A stretch of DNA of 64,000 nucleotides from the NCBI GenBank assembly GCA_946407015.1, contig CAMJML010000008.1, positions 86,820 through 150,819 on the forward strand. The letters run 5' to 3'. A program made the position numbers and the translations under genes. Below are positions 43,519 to 51,891 of this stretch, piece by piece; position 1 is the first letter of the stretch, and each line of letters begins with the position of its first letter. The DNA is from an uncultured Selenomonadales bacterium. Lineage in GTDB: Bacteria; Bacillota; Negativicutes; DSM-1736; Dendrosporobacteraceae. Below the pieces are notes generated by a model. The model saw only the letters and a list, made by a program, of their open reading frames with translations, had not been told where the DNA came from and searched no databases.

Positions 43519-43606
43519 GCCGAAGTGGCGGAATTGGCAGACGCACTTGACTCAAAATCAAGCGTAGTAGCCCTACGTGCCGGTTCGAGTCCGGCCTTCG
43601 GCACCA
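43519..43606 (+). tRNA. tRNA-Leu (anticodon CAA)
   Basis: Acceptor GCCGAAG pairs with CTTCGGC, discriminator A and encoded CCA. The anticodon stem CTTGA/TCAAG holds loop CTCAAAA (anticodon CAA, codon UUG). A long variable arm (GCGTAGTAGCCCTACGT) and T loop GTTCGAGTC are present. Confidence 0.95.
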
Positions 43607-43664
43607 GTCAATTTTAAGGTATTGCTTTGATGCAAACCTTTTTTTATTTTATCGAGTATACCTG

Positions 43665-43687
43665 GAACCGCCTAAGCGGTTCTTTTT
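43665..43687 (+). terminator. Terminator downstream of tRNA-Leu(CAA)
   Basis: GAACCGC-CTAA-GCGGTTC followed by TTTTTG. Confidence 0.8.
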
Positions 43688-43864
43688 GTTTTCTATCAGG
43701 CTTTATTCTTGTACGTTACAAGATTAGCTTTATATTTGGTTCAAGGGGGACAGGAGAATTGTTGAGATTGAAGTAACGTTTCAAAATTCAGCGTTGTTCT
43801 AGCATCAAAAACTATATTATCGGGAATAATGCCATTGTAAGTTGTTAAGAGAGGTGAGGATATT

Positions 43865-44224
43865 GTGGTTCAAATGGCTCAGATTCCAGTAAAAAAGGTT
43901 TATCTAAATGCTCAGAGTCAGCAGCAAATAGGAATTTATGAGTTCGATATTGACTGTGGAGCGGTATATTTTGAAGCTCTTTATGATAAGGATGGAACTT
44001 TAAAAACGGTGGATCAGTACTTTTATGCAGAACGAAGCTTGCCGGATAGCCTGGAGCGTGTAACGGGAGATGATGCTTTACTTGCTGTTGATACAAAAGA
44101 TTATCCCTCAAAAACCTATATGCTGACTAAGTTTGATGGTAAAAATGAGTGGTTGAGATTCCATGCAGTAGTGCCACGTGAAATCAATCCAGAGTACTTT
44201 CGGAATAAATATATTGGAAATTAA
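43865..44224 (+). CDS. Conserved-looking small protein, unknown function
   Basis: A 119-residue mostly beta protein starting MVQMAQIPVKKVYLNAQSQQQ with GTG start after GAGGTGAGG. It has alternating hydrophobic strands (YEFDIDCGAVYFEALYDKDG, TYMLTKFDG) and no signal peptide or metal motif. It lies alone between tRNA-Leu and a histidine kinase and is closed by a UUCG-type terminator. I do not recognise the family. Confidence 0.6.
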   Translation: MVQMAQIPVKKVYLNAQSQQQIGIYEFDIDCGAVYFEALYDKDGTLKTVDQYFYAERSLPDSLERVTGDDALLAVDTKDYPSKTYMLTKFDGKNEWLRFHAVVPREINPEYFRNKYIGN

Positions 44225-44251
44225 AAAGTGCTGTCTTCGGACAGCACTTTT
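44224..44251 (+). terminator. UUCG-tetraloop terminator
   Basis: AAAAGTGCTGTC-TTCG-GACAGCACTTTT is a 12-bp perfect stem overlapping the stop codon of the preceding gene. Confidence 0.9.
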
Positions 44252-44420
44252 AGTTTGTAAATAAAATGTAAAAATATGGAATGAAAAGAATTTAAATGTT
44301 AAAAAATGGCAAATAACCGTTGGAACAAATTGGAAAATATAAACTATTATGTAAATAAATGGAAGTCGAGGGGTTTGAATTATGAATACCAGAATGATTT
44401 AATTCTTTAAAAAGCAATAA

Positions 44421-44434
44421 TTTTGTCGACAAAA
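44421..44434. promoter_or_regulatory. Spo0A-box-like palindrome upstream of a histidine kinase
   Basis: TTTTGTCGACAAAA is a 14-bp perfect palindrome with the Spo0A box core TTGTCGA on both strands. It lies in a 335-bp AT-rich gap (44225-44560) that otherwise shows only the terminator at its start. Confidence 0.45.
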
Positions 44435-44560
44435 ATAAATAAATCGCAAGATTATGTCGTTTTTTTACGAAAAGTAATTGAATAATTTTAGCAGGAAATA
44501 CAATTATTTACAAGAATTTTATTTATCACAAAGTACCTTCATGATGGAGAGTGACGCAAG

Positions 44561-45697
44561 ATGTATTCGACAGAGGCGTTAAGTAATAAGGTAGTCTATC
44601 TGCGGGATGATGAATATAAAGAATATTTCGAAGCTACCACTACAGGTGTAATTTATTTGGATGGATCTATGCGTATTAAGAATCTTAATCGCGAAGCCGA
44701 ACGAATCTGTTGCATTGATCGGTCAAAGATATTGGGGAAAAGAGCTGATGCTGTTTTTAAAGAGTATGGGGAAAAGTTTCTTAAAATATTTTCAATTGCT
44801 GAGTATGATGACCTTAATACAACAAATCTTAAAGTAAAAATCAGGGATCAATATGTCTATCTGCATGTTGATACCTTAAAGCTATTGGACTCTAGTGGCA
44901 CAGTCAGTGGCATGATCGTCATTATGCAGGATGTTTCGGCTGTGAGAGCCGCCATCAAGCAAATTCAGACAACTCAGATGCTCATGTCTTTAGGAGAATT
45001 GGCTGCGGGGGTCGCACATCATGTCAGAACTCCTCTAACAACAATTAGCGGTTATCTTCAAGTTATGGTAAATCGCCTTGATGATGATAAATATACGGTG
45101 CGGCGAGATGTTTTAGAAACGATGCTGGAAGAAGTATCTTATATTAACAATGTCGTCAAAGAACTGGTATTGTTTGCAAAACCGTCTGTAGATAAGCATC
45201 CTGGGGTTCATATTAATAAAATATTGGAAGAAGCTCTCTTGCTGACCTTTAAGCAAATGGGCGGTGAAGATATTGCAATCAAAAAACAGCTGGCTAAAGA
45301 TCTGCCAACCATTTGTGCAGATCACAATTTACTGCAGCAAGCCCTTGTAAACATTATGCAAAATTCGATGGAAGCCATGCCCGAAGAAGGGGTATTGACT
45401 GTAAAATCGTGGCTGAATGCAGAAATTAATATGCTGGTTATTGCTATCAATGATACAGGAGTCGGAGTTCCATCCGAAATGCTGCCCAAGGTTTTTGAGC
45501 CATTTTATACAACCAAGTTAGATCGGATGGGATTAGGTCTTCCGGTTGCTCATCGCATTATAACCGAACATGGTGGCTTTATTAATATTAGTGCTGGAGA
45601 ACATGGGGGTACCAAGGTGCATGTCTATTTACCGCTGTTTGATGATAAAATCCGTCATTTAACAGTAGTACATCAGCAAATTCTCAATTTGCAATAA
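44561..45697 (+). CDS. PAS-domain sensor histidine kinase
   Basis: A 378-residue soluble kinase: a PAS domain (about 20-130, TTTGVIYLDGSMRIKNLNREAE) precedes a HisKA domain with the phosphorylated histidine in VAHHVRTPL (His154) and an HATPase domain with N box QQALVNIMQNSMEAM, G1 NDTGVGVP, F box EPFYTTK and G2 GLGLPVAH. No membrane helix is visible and no response regulator is adjacent. Orphan cytosolic PAS kinases in endospore formers often feed the Spo0A phosphorelay, and the Spo0A-like palindrome upstream fits that, but this is inference. ATG after GAGAGTGACGCAAG. Confidence 0.9.
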   Translation: MYSTEALSNKVVYLRDDEYKEYFEATTTGVIYLDGSMRIKNLNREAERICCIDRSKILGKRADAVFKEYGEKFLKIFSIAEYDDLNTTNLKVKIRDQYVYLHVDTLKLLDSSGTVSGMIVIMQDVSAVRAAIKQIQTTQMLMSLGELAAGVAHHVRTPLTTISGYLQVMVNRLDDDKYTVRRDVLETMLEEVSYINNVVKELVLFAKPSVDKHPGVHINKILEEALLLTFKQMGGEDIAIKKQLAKDLPTICADHNLLQQALVNIMQNSMEAMPEEGVLTVKSWLNAEINMLVIAINDTGVGVPSEMLPKVFEPFYTTKLDRMGLGLPVAHRIITEHGGFINISAGEHGGTKVHVYLPLFDDKIRHLTVVHQQILNLQ

Positions 45698-45776
45698 TTA
45701 CATAGCTGGGTTGTCATACGTATCGAGCATCCTTCATATCTTCTTATTGTCGTATAAATCTTGCTAAGAAGAAGGG

Positions 45777-47000
45777 ATGCTCGTGTGGGTTTCCAGAGTG
45801 ATTTTTCTTATGGTTGTTCTATTGGTGATCATGATTGTTCCGTCCGTTCAAGCTCAAAGGCTTGAGGGAATTGTATCTCCGGGAATTATTATTAATTTGC
45901 CGAGTCGAACATTAGCGTTGTATTCAGGAGAACAGATTGTGAAAGAATATCCGGTGACAATTGGCAAGCCGGCAACTCCAACTCCGATCGGTGAGTTTTC
46001 CGTGATCGAAAAAGAAGTAAATCCAGTTTGGATTCCCCCAGGTCGTGGCTATATCGTGCAATCTGGCCCGGATAATCCTTTGGGATATCGGTGGATGGGT
46101 TTTTTGCCTTTGTATGGAGTTCATGGAACGAATGCGCCTTGGGCTATTGGATTAGCGGTTTCTAATGGCTGTGTTCGAATGCTGGAAGAAGATGCGGAAG
46201 AACTATTTGAAGTTGTACGCTATGGTACACCGGTAAAAGTTATGTATGAGCGTGTCAAGGTGCAGATTGATGACAACGGGCAAGCTTCAGTAGGCATTTA
46301 TCCTGATGTTTATGGTCTTGGGCCGGTCAATCTGACTGATGTTAGAAATAAACTGGCCCAATATGGGTTAGATGGGATGGCCAGTGATCAGTTCTTGTTG
46401 AAACAAATCCGGGATGAAGCAGATAAACAAGTTGTTTTTGCTACGTTCTTTAATATAAAAGTGAATAATAATCATTTGAATGAACATGGAGTTATCATTG
46501 ATCGTACGTTATATATACCGATATGGCCTGTAGCAACAGCGAAAAAAAGCAATATTATCTGGGATGACGCAACTAAGACTGTAAAAAACGATAAGCAGGC
46601 AGCAACGGGAATTGTAATGGGGAACGTTATTTATGTATCATTGGAAAATCTAGAAAAACTTTATGGCGGTCAGCTTGTTTGGAATTCCGGTGATAACACC
46701 TTAGAAGTCAATCAAATTAATGTGCTAATCAATGAAAACTTCTTTACAAGTGATGTTCGGACTATTGATCACGTTTTGGCCGTTCCTGCGCTGCCACTTG
46801 CCAACCGCCTAGGTTATAAAAGCAGCCTTGATACGGTGAAAGGAACTATGGTGGTTGACGGCATAGAAGCTCCGGTTACTATGATCAATGACCAGGCTTA
46901 TCTTTCCATTACAAAGATAAATGAACTTTTTCATGCGCATGTATATTGGAATGAAGGCCGGCATACGATAGAAATTACTTTTCCACTTAAAAATAAATAG
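45777..47000 (+). CDS. L,D-transpeptidase (YkuD) with copper amine oxidase N-terminal-type domains
   Basis: A 407-residue exported protein. A signal peptide (about residues 5-26, ending VQAQ) precedes an L,D-transpeptidase domain with HGTNAP (His116) and SNGCVRM (catalytic Cys132), which cross-links peptidoglycan or modifies it. Two copies of the copper-amine-oxidase-N-like wall-binding domain follow (DRTLYIPIWPVA and DGIEAPVTMINDQAYLSITKI). Start is ATG 45777 or GTG 45783; the latter has better spacing to AAGAAGGG. A terminator follows. Confidence 0.85.
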   Translation: MLVWVSRVIFLMVVLLVIMIVPSVQAQRLEGIVSPGIIINLPSRTLALYSGEQIVKEYPVTIGKPATPTPIGEFSVIEKEVNPVWIPPGRGYIVQSGPDNPLGYRWMGFLPLYGVHGTNAPWAIGLAVSNGCVRMLEEDAEELFEVVRYGTPVKVMYERVKVQIDDNGQASVGIYPDVYGLGPVNLTDVRNKLAQYGLDGMASDQFLLKQIRDEADKQVVFATFFNIKVNNNHLNEHGVIIDRTLYIPIWPVATAKKSNIIWDDATKTVKNDKQAATGIVMGNVIYVSLENLEKLYGGQLVWNSGDNTLEVNQINVLINENFFTSDVRTIDHVLAVPALPLANRLGYKSSLDTVKGTMVVDGIEAPVTMINDQAYLSITKINELFHAHVYWNEGRHTIEITFPLKNK

Positions 47001-47008
47001 ATCAATGG

Positions 47009-47036
47009 CCTGCCATCAGATGATGGCAGGTTTTTT
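47009..47036 (+). terminator. Terminator after the L,D-transpeptidase gene
   Basis: CCTGCCATC-AGAT-GATGGCAGG followed by TTTTTT. Confidence 0.85.
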
Positions 47037-47146
47037 ACTACTGATCCTATTCATAAAACAAAAATTAATATTTAAAGAGGTATTTTGTGCTGGTTAGCAA
47101 ATAATATAAAGGTTATATACATAATGAAGTTTGAGGTGAGGTCTGT

Positions 47147-49768
47147 ATGGGCCAGAAAATTATTATTATTGATGGAAGCAGTTTGGTACATCGAGCATTT
47201 TATGCACTTCCTTTATTAATGACTGCTGGCGGTCAGTATACAAATGCCGTTTACGGTTTTGCAACCATGCTTGTAAAGTTGCTTGATGAGTATAAACCCG
47301 AAGCTGTTGTTGTTGCTTTTGATAAAAGTAAAAAAACATTTCGTAATGAGGTATATGAGCAATATAAAGCGAATCGGAAAGCCACACCTCCGGAATTGTC
47401 GGAACAGTTTCCGCTTGTGCAGCAATTGCTCAAAGCTTTTGGGATTGCCGTCATTGAAGAGGCCGGTTATGAAGCCGATGATATCATTGGAACTTTAACG
47501 GCAAAAGCGCTTGAAGCTCACTGTGAGGTCATGATTGTAACGGGAGACCGAGATGCTCTGCAGTTGTTACAACCCTCTGTACAAGTCATGTTGACTCGCA
47601 AGGGTATATCGGATATGGAGGTGTTTGATGAAAAGCACTTCAAAGAAAAATTTGGCGTGGAAGCGTCTCGCTTAATTGATTTAAAAGGCCTGATGGGTGA
47701 CAGTTCTGATAACATACCGGGAGTTCCGGGGATTGGCGAAAAAACGGCTGTAAAATTACTTGCAGAATATGATACTGTGGAAAACTTACTGGAAAATATT
47801 GGGCACGTTTCGGGCAAAAAACTTCAGGAAAACTTGCGCAATAACCGTGAACTGGCGATTATTTCAAAAAAGTTAGCGACAATTATTACGGATATGCCTT
47901 TGGCTTTTTCTTTTGACCAATACGCATTACGGCCAGATCCTGAGAGTATCCGGGGATTGTTTGCTCAATTCGAGTTTAAAAGCCTGCTTGCCCGCGTAAA
48001 TGCATTATTTCCAAACCCTAGTGAGGTACAAGTTTCGGCTGAAGTTTTTCCGGAAGCCGTGGTTGTTACCGATAAGAGCATTGCAATAGAGTTTTTGGCA
48101 GAATGTAGCCAATCGTATGAATTTGTATTTTCTTCTGTGATAATAGGGCGTACTCCGGATGTTCGGTTCGCAGGTGTGGCTTTTATTAGTGCTCAGGGCG
48201 TGCCGGTATATGTTCCGGCTGACTCGCAAGCGTGGACAGCTATCCAGCGATTATTAGAGGATGTTCACATACGCAAGATTACTCATAACATAAAAGGTGT
48301 ATATGCTGCCTGCACCAACTTAGTCATAGACATCAAGGGGCGAGTGTTTGATACGGCGCTGGCTGCCTATCTTGTTGATCCTACTGCAAGTGAATATCCA
48401 CTTGGCATGCTGCAAGAAAAATATTTGGGGTTATATCATGCCCCCTCTGAGAAGAACTTGCCCGATCGTGATGTAGCTGCTCGTTCGGCTCAAATTATTC
48501 AAACCTTATATCCTGTTTTGGAACAAAAATTGTGCGATTTAGAGCTGATAAAGCTTTATGAAGAGATTGAGCTCCCTTTGGTTAAGGTTCTGAATGGTAT
48601 GGAAACTGCCGGCATTAGCGTTGATTGCGAACATCTTAGCGCGATGTCAGCCGATATCGCGCTAAAAGTAGAATCGCTTTTGACAGAAATATATGAGGCT
48701 GCCGGCGAAGTATTTAATGTGAACTCAACCAAACAACTGGGTGCGATCTTATTTGACAAACTTAAATTACCGATTATTAAAAAGACGAAAACCGGGTATT
48801 CTACTGATGCGGAAGTATTGGAAAAACTATCCGGCTACCATCCTGTTATTGATAAGCTTTTAGAATACCGGTTATTGACCAAGTTGAAATCGACCTATCT
48901 GGATGGCTTGCAAGGACTTATCCACGAGAAAACAAGACGCATTCATACGTCTTTTAACCAGCTTGTTACGGCAACCGGTCGATTGAGCAGCTCGGACCCT
49001 AATTTGCAAAATATTCCGATCCGGACCGAGGTCGGGCGCCGTATCCGGGAACTGTTTATTCCGGGAGAAGGTTTTCGTTATCTTATGTCGGCAGATTACT
49101 CTCAGATTGAACTGAGGATTTTAGCCCATATGTCCGGCGATGCTAACCTGACAGATGCTTTTAATGTTAACCAGGATGTGCATACCAGGACGGCTGCTGA
49201 AGTCTTTGGTGTGAGTATGGAGGATGTTACTGCTGAAATGAGAAGCAGAGCTAAAGCGGTTAACTTCGGAATTGTTTATGGAATTAGTGATTATGGCTTA
49301 TCCAGAGATTTAGGGGTTACACGTAAAGAGGCCGCGCAATATATTGAAAGCTATTTCAATACCTGCCATGGAGTCAAAAGCTTTATAGACAGCATTGTTA
49401 AAGAAGCCCATGAAAAAGGCTATGTCACTACTTTATTTGGCAGGCGGAGATATTTGCCGGATATTAATAGCAGTAATTTTAATCAGCGTTCCTTTGCTGA
49501 ACGAACCGCCATGAATACGCCCATTCAGGGGACAGCTGCAGATATCATCAAAAAAGCGATGATTGATGTCTATCATGAACTGCAAAGCAATCAGCTTCGC
49601 AGCCGCATACTGCTGCAAGTTCACGATGAGCTCGTTTTAGAGGTTGTCGAAGAAGAAGTTGTCGAAGTGTCTACCATTGTCCAGCAGGCAATGGAGAAAG
49701 CTGCCAGTTTATCGGTACCTTTAACTGCCGATGTTAAGCTGGGAGAAAACTGGGCAAAAGCCAAGTAA
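47147..49768 (+). CDS. polA: DNA polymerase I
   Basis: An 873-residue repair polymerase. The N-terminal 5'-nuclease domain (about 1-290) has VAFDKSKKTFR, AGYEADDIIGTL and GLMGDSSDNIPGVPGIG. The middle domain lacks the Asp/Glu residues of a 3'-5' exonuclease, as in Bacillus enzymes, so it is probably proofreading-deficient. The polymerase domain has motif A SADYSQIELRILAH, motif B RSRAKAVNFGIVYG and motif C VHDELVLEV. GAGGTGAGGTCTGT precedes the ATG. It starts a polA-mutM-coaE unit, an order common in Firmicutes. Confidence 0.96.
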   Translation: MGQKIIIIDGSSLVHRAFYALPLLMTAGGQYTNAVYGFATMLVKLLDEYKPEAVVVAFDKSKKTFRNEVYEQYKANRKATPPELSEQFPLVQQLLKAFGIAVIEEAGYEADDIIGTLTAKALEAHCEVMIVTGDRDALQLLQPSVQVMLTRKGISDMEVFDEKHFKEKFGVEASRLIDLKGLMGDSSDNIPGVPGIGEKTAVKLLAEYDTVENLLENIGHVSGKKLQENLRNNRELAIISKKLATIITDMPLAFSFDQYALRPDPESIRGLFAQFEFKSLLARVNALFPNPSEVQVSAEVFPEAVVVTDKSIAIEFLAECSQSYEFVFSSVIIGRTPDVRFAGVAFISAQGVPVYVPADSQAWTAIQRLLEDVHIRKITHNIKGVYAACTNLVIDIKGRVFDTALAAYLVDPTASEYPLGMLQEKYLGLYHAPSEKNLPDRDVAARSAQIIQTLYPVLEQKLCDLELIKLYEEIELPLVKVLNGMETAGISVDCEHLSAMSADIALKVESLLTEIYEAAGEVFNVNSTKQLGAILFDKLKLPIIKKTKTGYSTDAEVLEKLSGYHPVIDKLLEYRLLTKLKSTYLDGLQGLIHEKTRRIHTSFNQLVTATGRLSSSDPNLQNIPIRTEVGRRIRELFIPGEGFRYLMSADYSQIELRILAHMSGDANLTDAFNVNQDVHTRTAAEVFGVSMEDVTAEMRSRAKAVNFGIVYGISDYGLSRDLGVTRKEAAQYIESYFNTCHGVKSFIDSIVKEAHEKGYVTTLFGRRRYLPDINSSNFNQRSFAERTAMNTPIQGTAADIIKKAMIDVYHELQSNQLRSRILLQVHDELVLEVVEEEVVEVSTIVQQAMEKAASLSVPLTADVKLGENWAKAK

Positions 49769-49781
49769 TGGAGGAAAGTTT

Positions 49782-50612
49782 ATGCCAGAAATGCCGGAGG
49801 TTGAAACGGTTCGCCGCACTCTTGCAGAAAAGCTGACGGGATGCAGCATCCGTCATGTTGATATCAAACTGCCACGGCTTATTAAATGGCCATCCGCTAA
49901 TGAATTTCAGGCTATTATAACCGGAAAGCGTATTTTAGCGTTAACCCGGCGGGGGAAATATCTCTTACTTCACTTAGACAATGATATTGTTGTTATTATT
50001 CATCTGCGTATGACGGGCCGGCTGTATTACACTACGAAAAATGATAAAATTGACAAGTTTACCAGAATTGTTTTTGAACTGTCAAATGGCGATTCTTTAC
50101 TGTACGCTGATACGAGGACCTTGGGTACCTTGTATGCGATGCCGTCTGAGGAACTTTGGCGCATTTCAGGCCTATTTTCGATGGGCCCAGAGCCTCTTTC
50201 AGATGAATTTACGGAAGTTTATTTGGTCAATGTGTTAAAAAAAAGTAAAAGCAAAGTCAAAGCGGTTTTGCTAAATCAAAAATATATCGGCGGTCTAGGC
50301 AACATTTATGTTGATGAATGTCTTGCGATTGCGGGTATTCATCCGGAACGGACGGCCGCCAGTTTAAATAATCTTGAAATTACGAAGCTTTATGGTGCGA
50401 TTAACCAAGTCATTGCGGATGGTATTGAACATGGTGGTACCACTTTTCGGGATTATCGCGATGGTGATGGAAAAAGTGGCACCCATCAGCATTTTCTACA
50501 GGTATATGGACGTAAAGGATTACCCTGCTATCGATGCGGGACACCTATTGCAAAAGCTGAGGTTGCCGGCCGGGGCACTCACTTTTGTCCTCAATGCCAG
50601 CATAAGGAGTGA
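49782..50612 (+). CDS. mutM: Formamidopyrimidine-DNA glycosylase
   Basis: A 276-residue base-excision enzyme removing 8-oxoguanine and formamidopyrimidines. Mature Pro2 and Glu3 (MPEMPEVETV) are the catalytic residues, Lys59 (RRGKYLLL) contacts the substrate, and a C-terminal zinc finger (CYRCGTPI, CPQC) is complete. ATG at 49782 after GGAGGAAAGTTT, 13 bp behind polA. Overlaps the ribosome binding site of coaE. Confidence 0.95.
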   Translation: MPEMPEVETVRRTLAEKLTGCSIRHVDIKLPRLIKWPSANEFQAIITGKRILALTRRGKYLLLHLDNDIVVIIHLRMTGRLYYTTKNDKIDKFTRIVFELSNGDSLLYADTRTLGTLYAMPSEELWRISGLFSMGPEPLSDEFTEVYLVNVLKKSKSKVKAVLLNQKYIGGLGNIYVDECLAIAGIHPERTAASLNNLEITKLYGAINQVIADGIEHGGTTFRDYRDGDGKSGTHQHFLQVYGRKGLPCYRCGTPIAKAEVAGRGTHFCPQCQHKE

Positions 50613-50617
50613 TACGT

Positions 50618-51220
50618 GTGCGCGTTATAGGCCTAACTGGTGGAATAGCAAGTGGCAAAAGTACGGTAAGTAAAATGCTCGCTGAACTAGGAGCAACGAT
50701 CATTGATGCGGATCAAATCGTTCATGCTATTATGGAACCCCATCAACCGGCATGGTGTGAAATTATCAAGCATTTTGGAAGGGAAATCCTCTATCCCAAT
50801 GATACCATTGACAGAAATGCCTTGGGTAATATTATCTTCCAGGATAAAAGTGCTAAAAAGCTTCTGGAATCTATTATTCACCCTTTAGTTAAGCAGGTAA
50901 TTGCGGAGCAAATGGAGTCATTAGCCGAAATGGGATGCAAATCTGTTGTACTGGACGTACCCTTGTTATATGAGGTAGGGTGGCAGGATATAGCCGACGA
51001 AATATGGGTTGTTTATGTCGATCCGAACATACAAATTAAACGGCTCATGGCACGAAACGATTTGTCCTATGATGAGGCAATGGCTCGAATCCGCTCACAA
51101 ATGGATTTAGCAGAGAAAGCTAAATTAGCCGATGTCATTATTGATAATAATACGGATATTCATACAACAAGAAGGCAAGTGCTGATGAAATGGAAAGAAG
51201 CGGCTGCGAAGGCTTACTGA
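50618..51220 (+). CDS. coaE: Dephospho-CoA kinase
   Basis: A 200-residue P-loop kinase catalysing the last step of coenzyme A synthesis. P-loop LTGGIASGKSTV at about 6-17; LDVPLLYEVGW is the family's substrate-site segment. GTG 50618 has AAGGAG 8 nt upstream; the GTG at 50609 overlaps it and is less likely. The stop of mutM lies inside the intergenic 5 bp, so the genes are coupled. Confidence 0.93.
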   Translation: MRVIGLTGGIASGKSTVSKMLAELGATIIDADQIVHAIMEPHQPAWCEIIKHFGREILYPNDTIDRNALGNIIFQDKSAKKLLESIIHPLVKQVIAEQMESLAEMGCKSVVLDVPLLYEVGWQDIADEIWVVYVDPNIQIKRLMARNDLSYDEAMARIRSQMDLAEKAKLADVIIDNNTDIHTTRRQVLMKWKEAAAKAY

Positions 51221-51318
51221 GATAGAACAGGCAAACAAGAAGCTGTCATTTAACTTCGCATTTTTTTTCGGGTCAGTACATAGCTTTTGTTAGAGTAAAA
51301 AAAGCGGAGTGATTGATC

Positions 51319-51888
51319 TTGCATATCGTAACCTGGATGAAAATCCTGGTAATTGGTTTAATTTTTATTTTTGCTGGAGCTTATGCCGGATTTCAGAGTG
51401 ACTGGTTTCAAAAGAAATATTTATATCCTTATCCCTATCGGGATTTAGTATACTACTATGCTTTAGAACGTGAACTTGATCCATTGCTGGTGGCGAGTGT
51501 TATCCGCACTGAAAGTAAATTCATTCCCCAGGCTCGATCCCCCAAAGGAGCAGTGGGTCTAATGCAATTAATGCCGGAAACTGCGCAGTGGATTGCGTCA
51601 CAAATTGAATATCCTGATTTTAAACTCAGTGACTTGGAAGACCCTGAAGTGAATATTCGATTTGGTACATGGTATTTGCAGTCGCTTAAAAAAGAGTTTA
51701 AGGGAAATGAAATTCTTATGCTTGCTGCCTATAATGGCGGCAGGGGAAATGTGAAACAATGGATGCAGCGCTATGGCTGGGGAATGGATTTTAGGGATAT
51801 TGACCAAATCCCTTTTCGCGAAACCAAGGAATATGTAGGAAAAGTACTGCATAGCAAACAGCGCTATCAAGATTTATATGGCAGATGA
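51319..51888 (+). CDS. Lytic murein transglycosylase (SLT domain)
   Basis: A 189-residue membrane-anchored lysozyme-like enzyme. An uncleaved N-terminal helix (LVIGLIFIFAGAYAGF) is followed by the SLT domain with catalytic Glu65 in RTESKFIP, SPKGAVGLMQLMPETA and AAYNGGRGNVKQW. It cleaves peptidoglycan glycan strands. Similar short proteins are found at this place after coaE in several clostridia-like genomes. TTG start at 51319 after GCGGAGTG. It abuts the substrate-binding lipoprotein gene. Confidence 0.88.
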   Translation: MHIVTWMKILVIGLIFIFAGAYAGFQSDWFQKKYLYPYPYRDLVYYYALERELDPLLVASVIRTESKFIPQARSPKGAVGLMQLMPETAQWIASQIEYPDFKLSDLEDPEVNIRFGTWYLQSLKKEFKGNEILMLAAYNGGRGNVKQWMQRYGWGMDFRDIDQIPFRETKEYVGKVLHSKQRYQDLYGR

Positions 51889-51891
51889 GGG

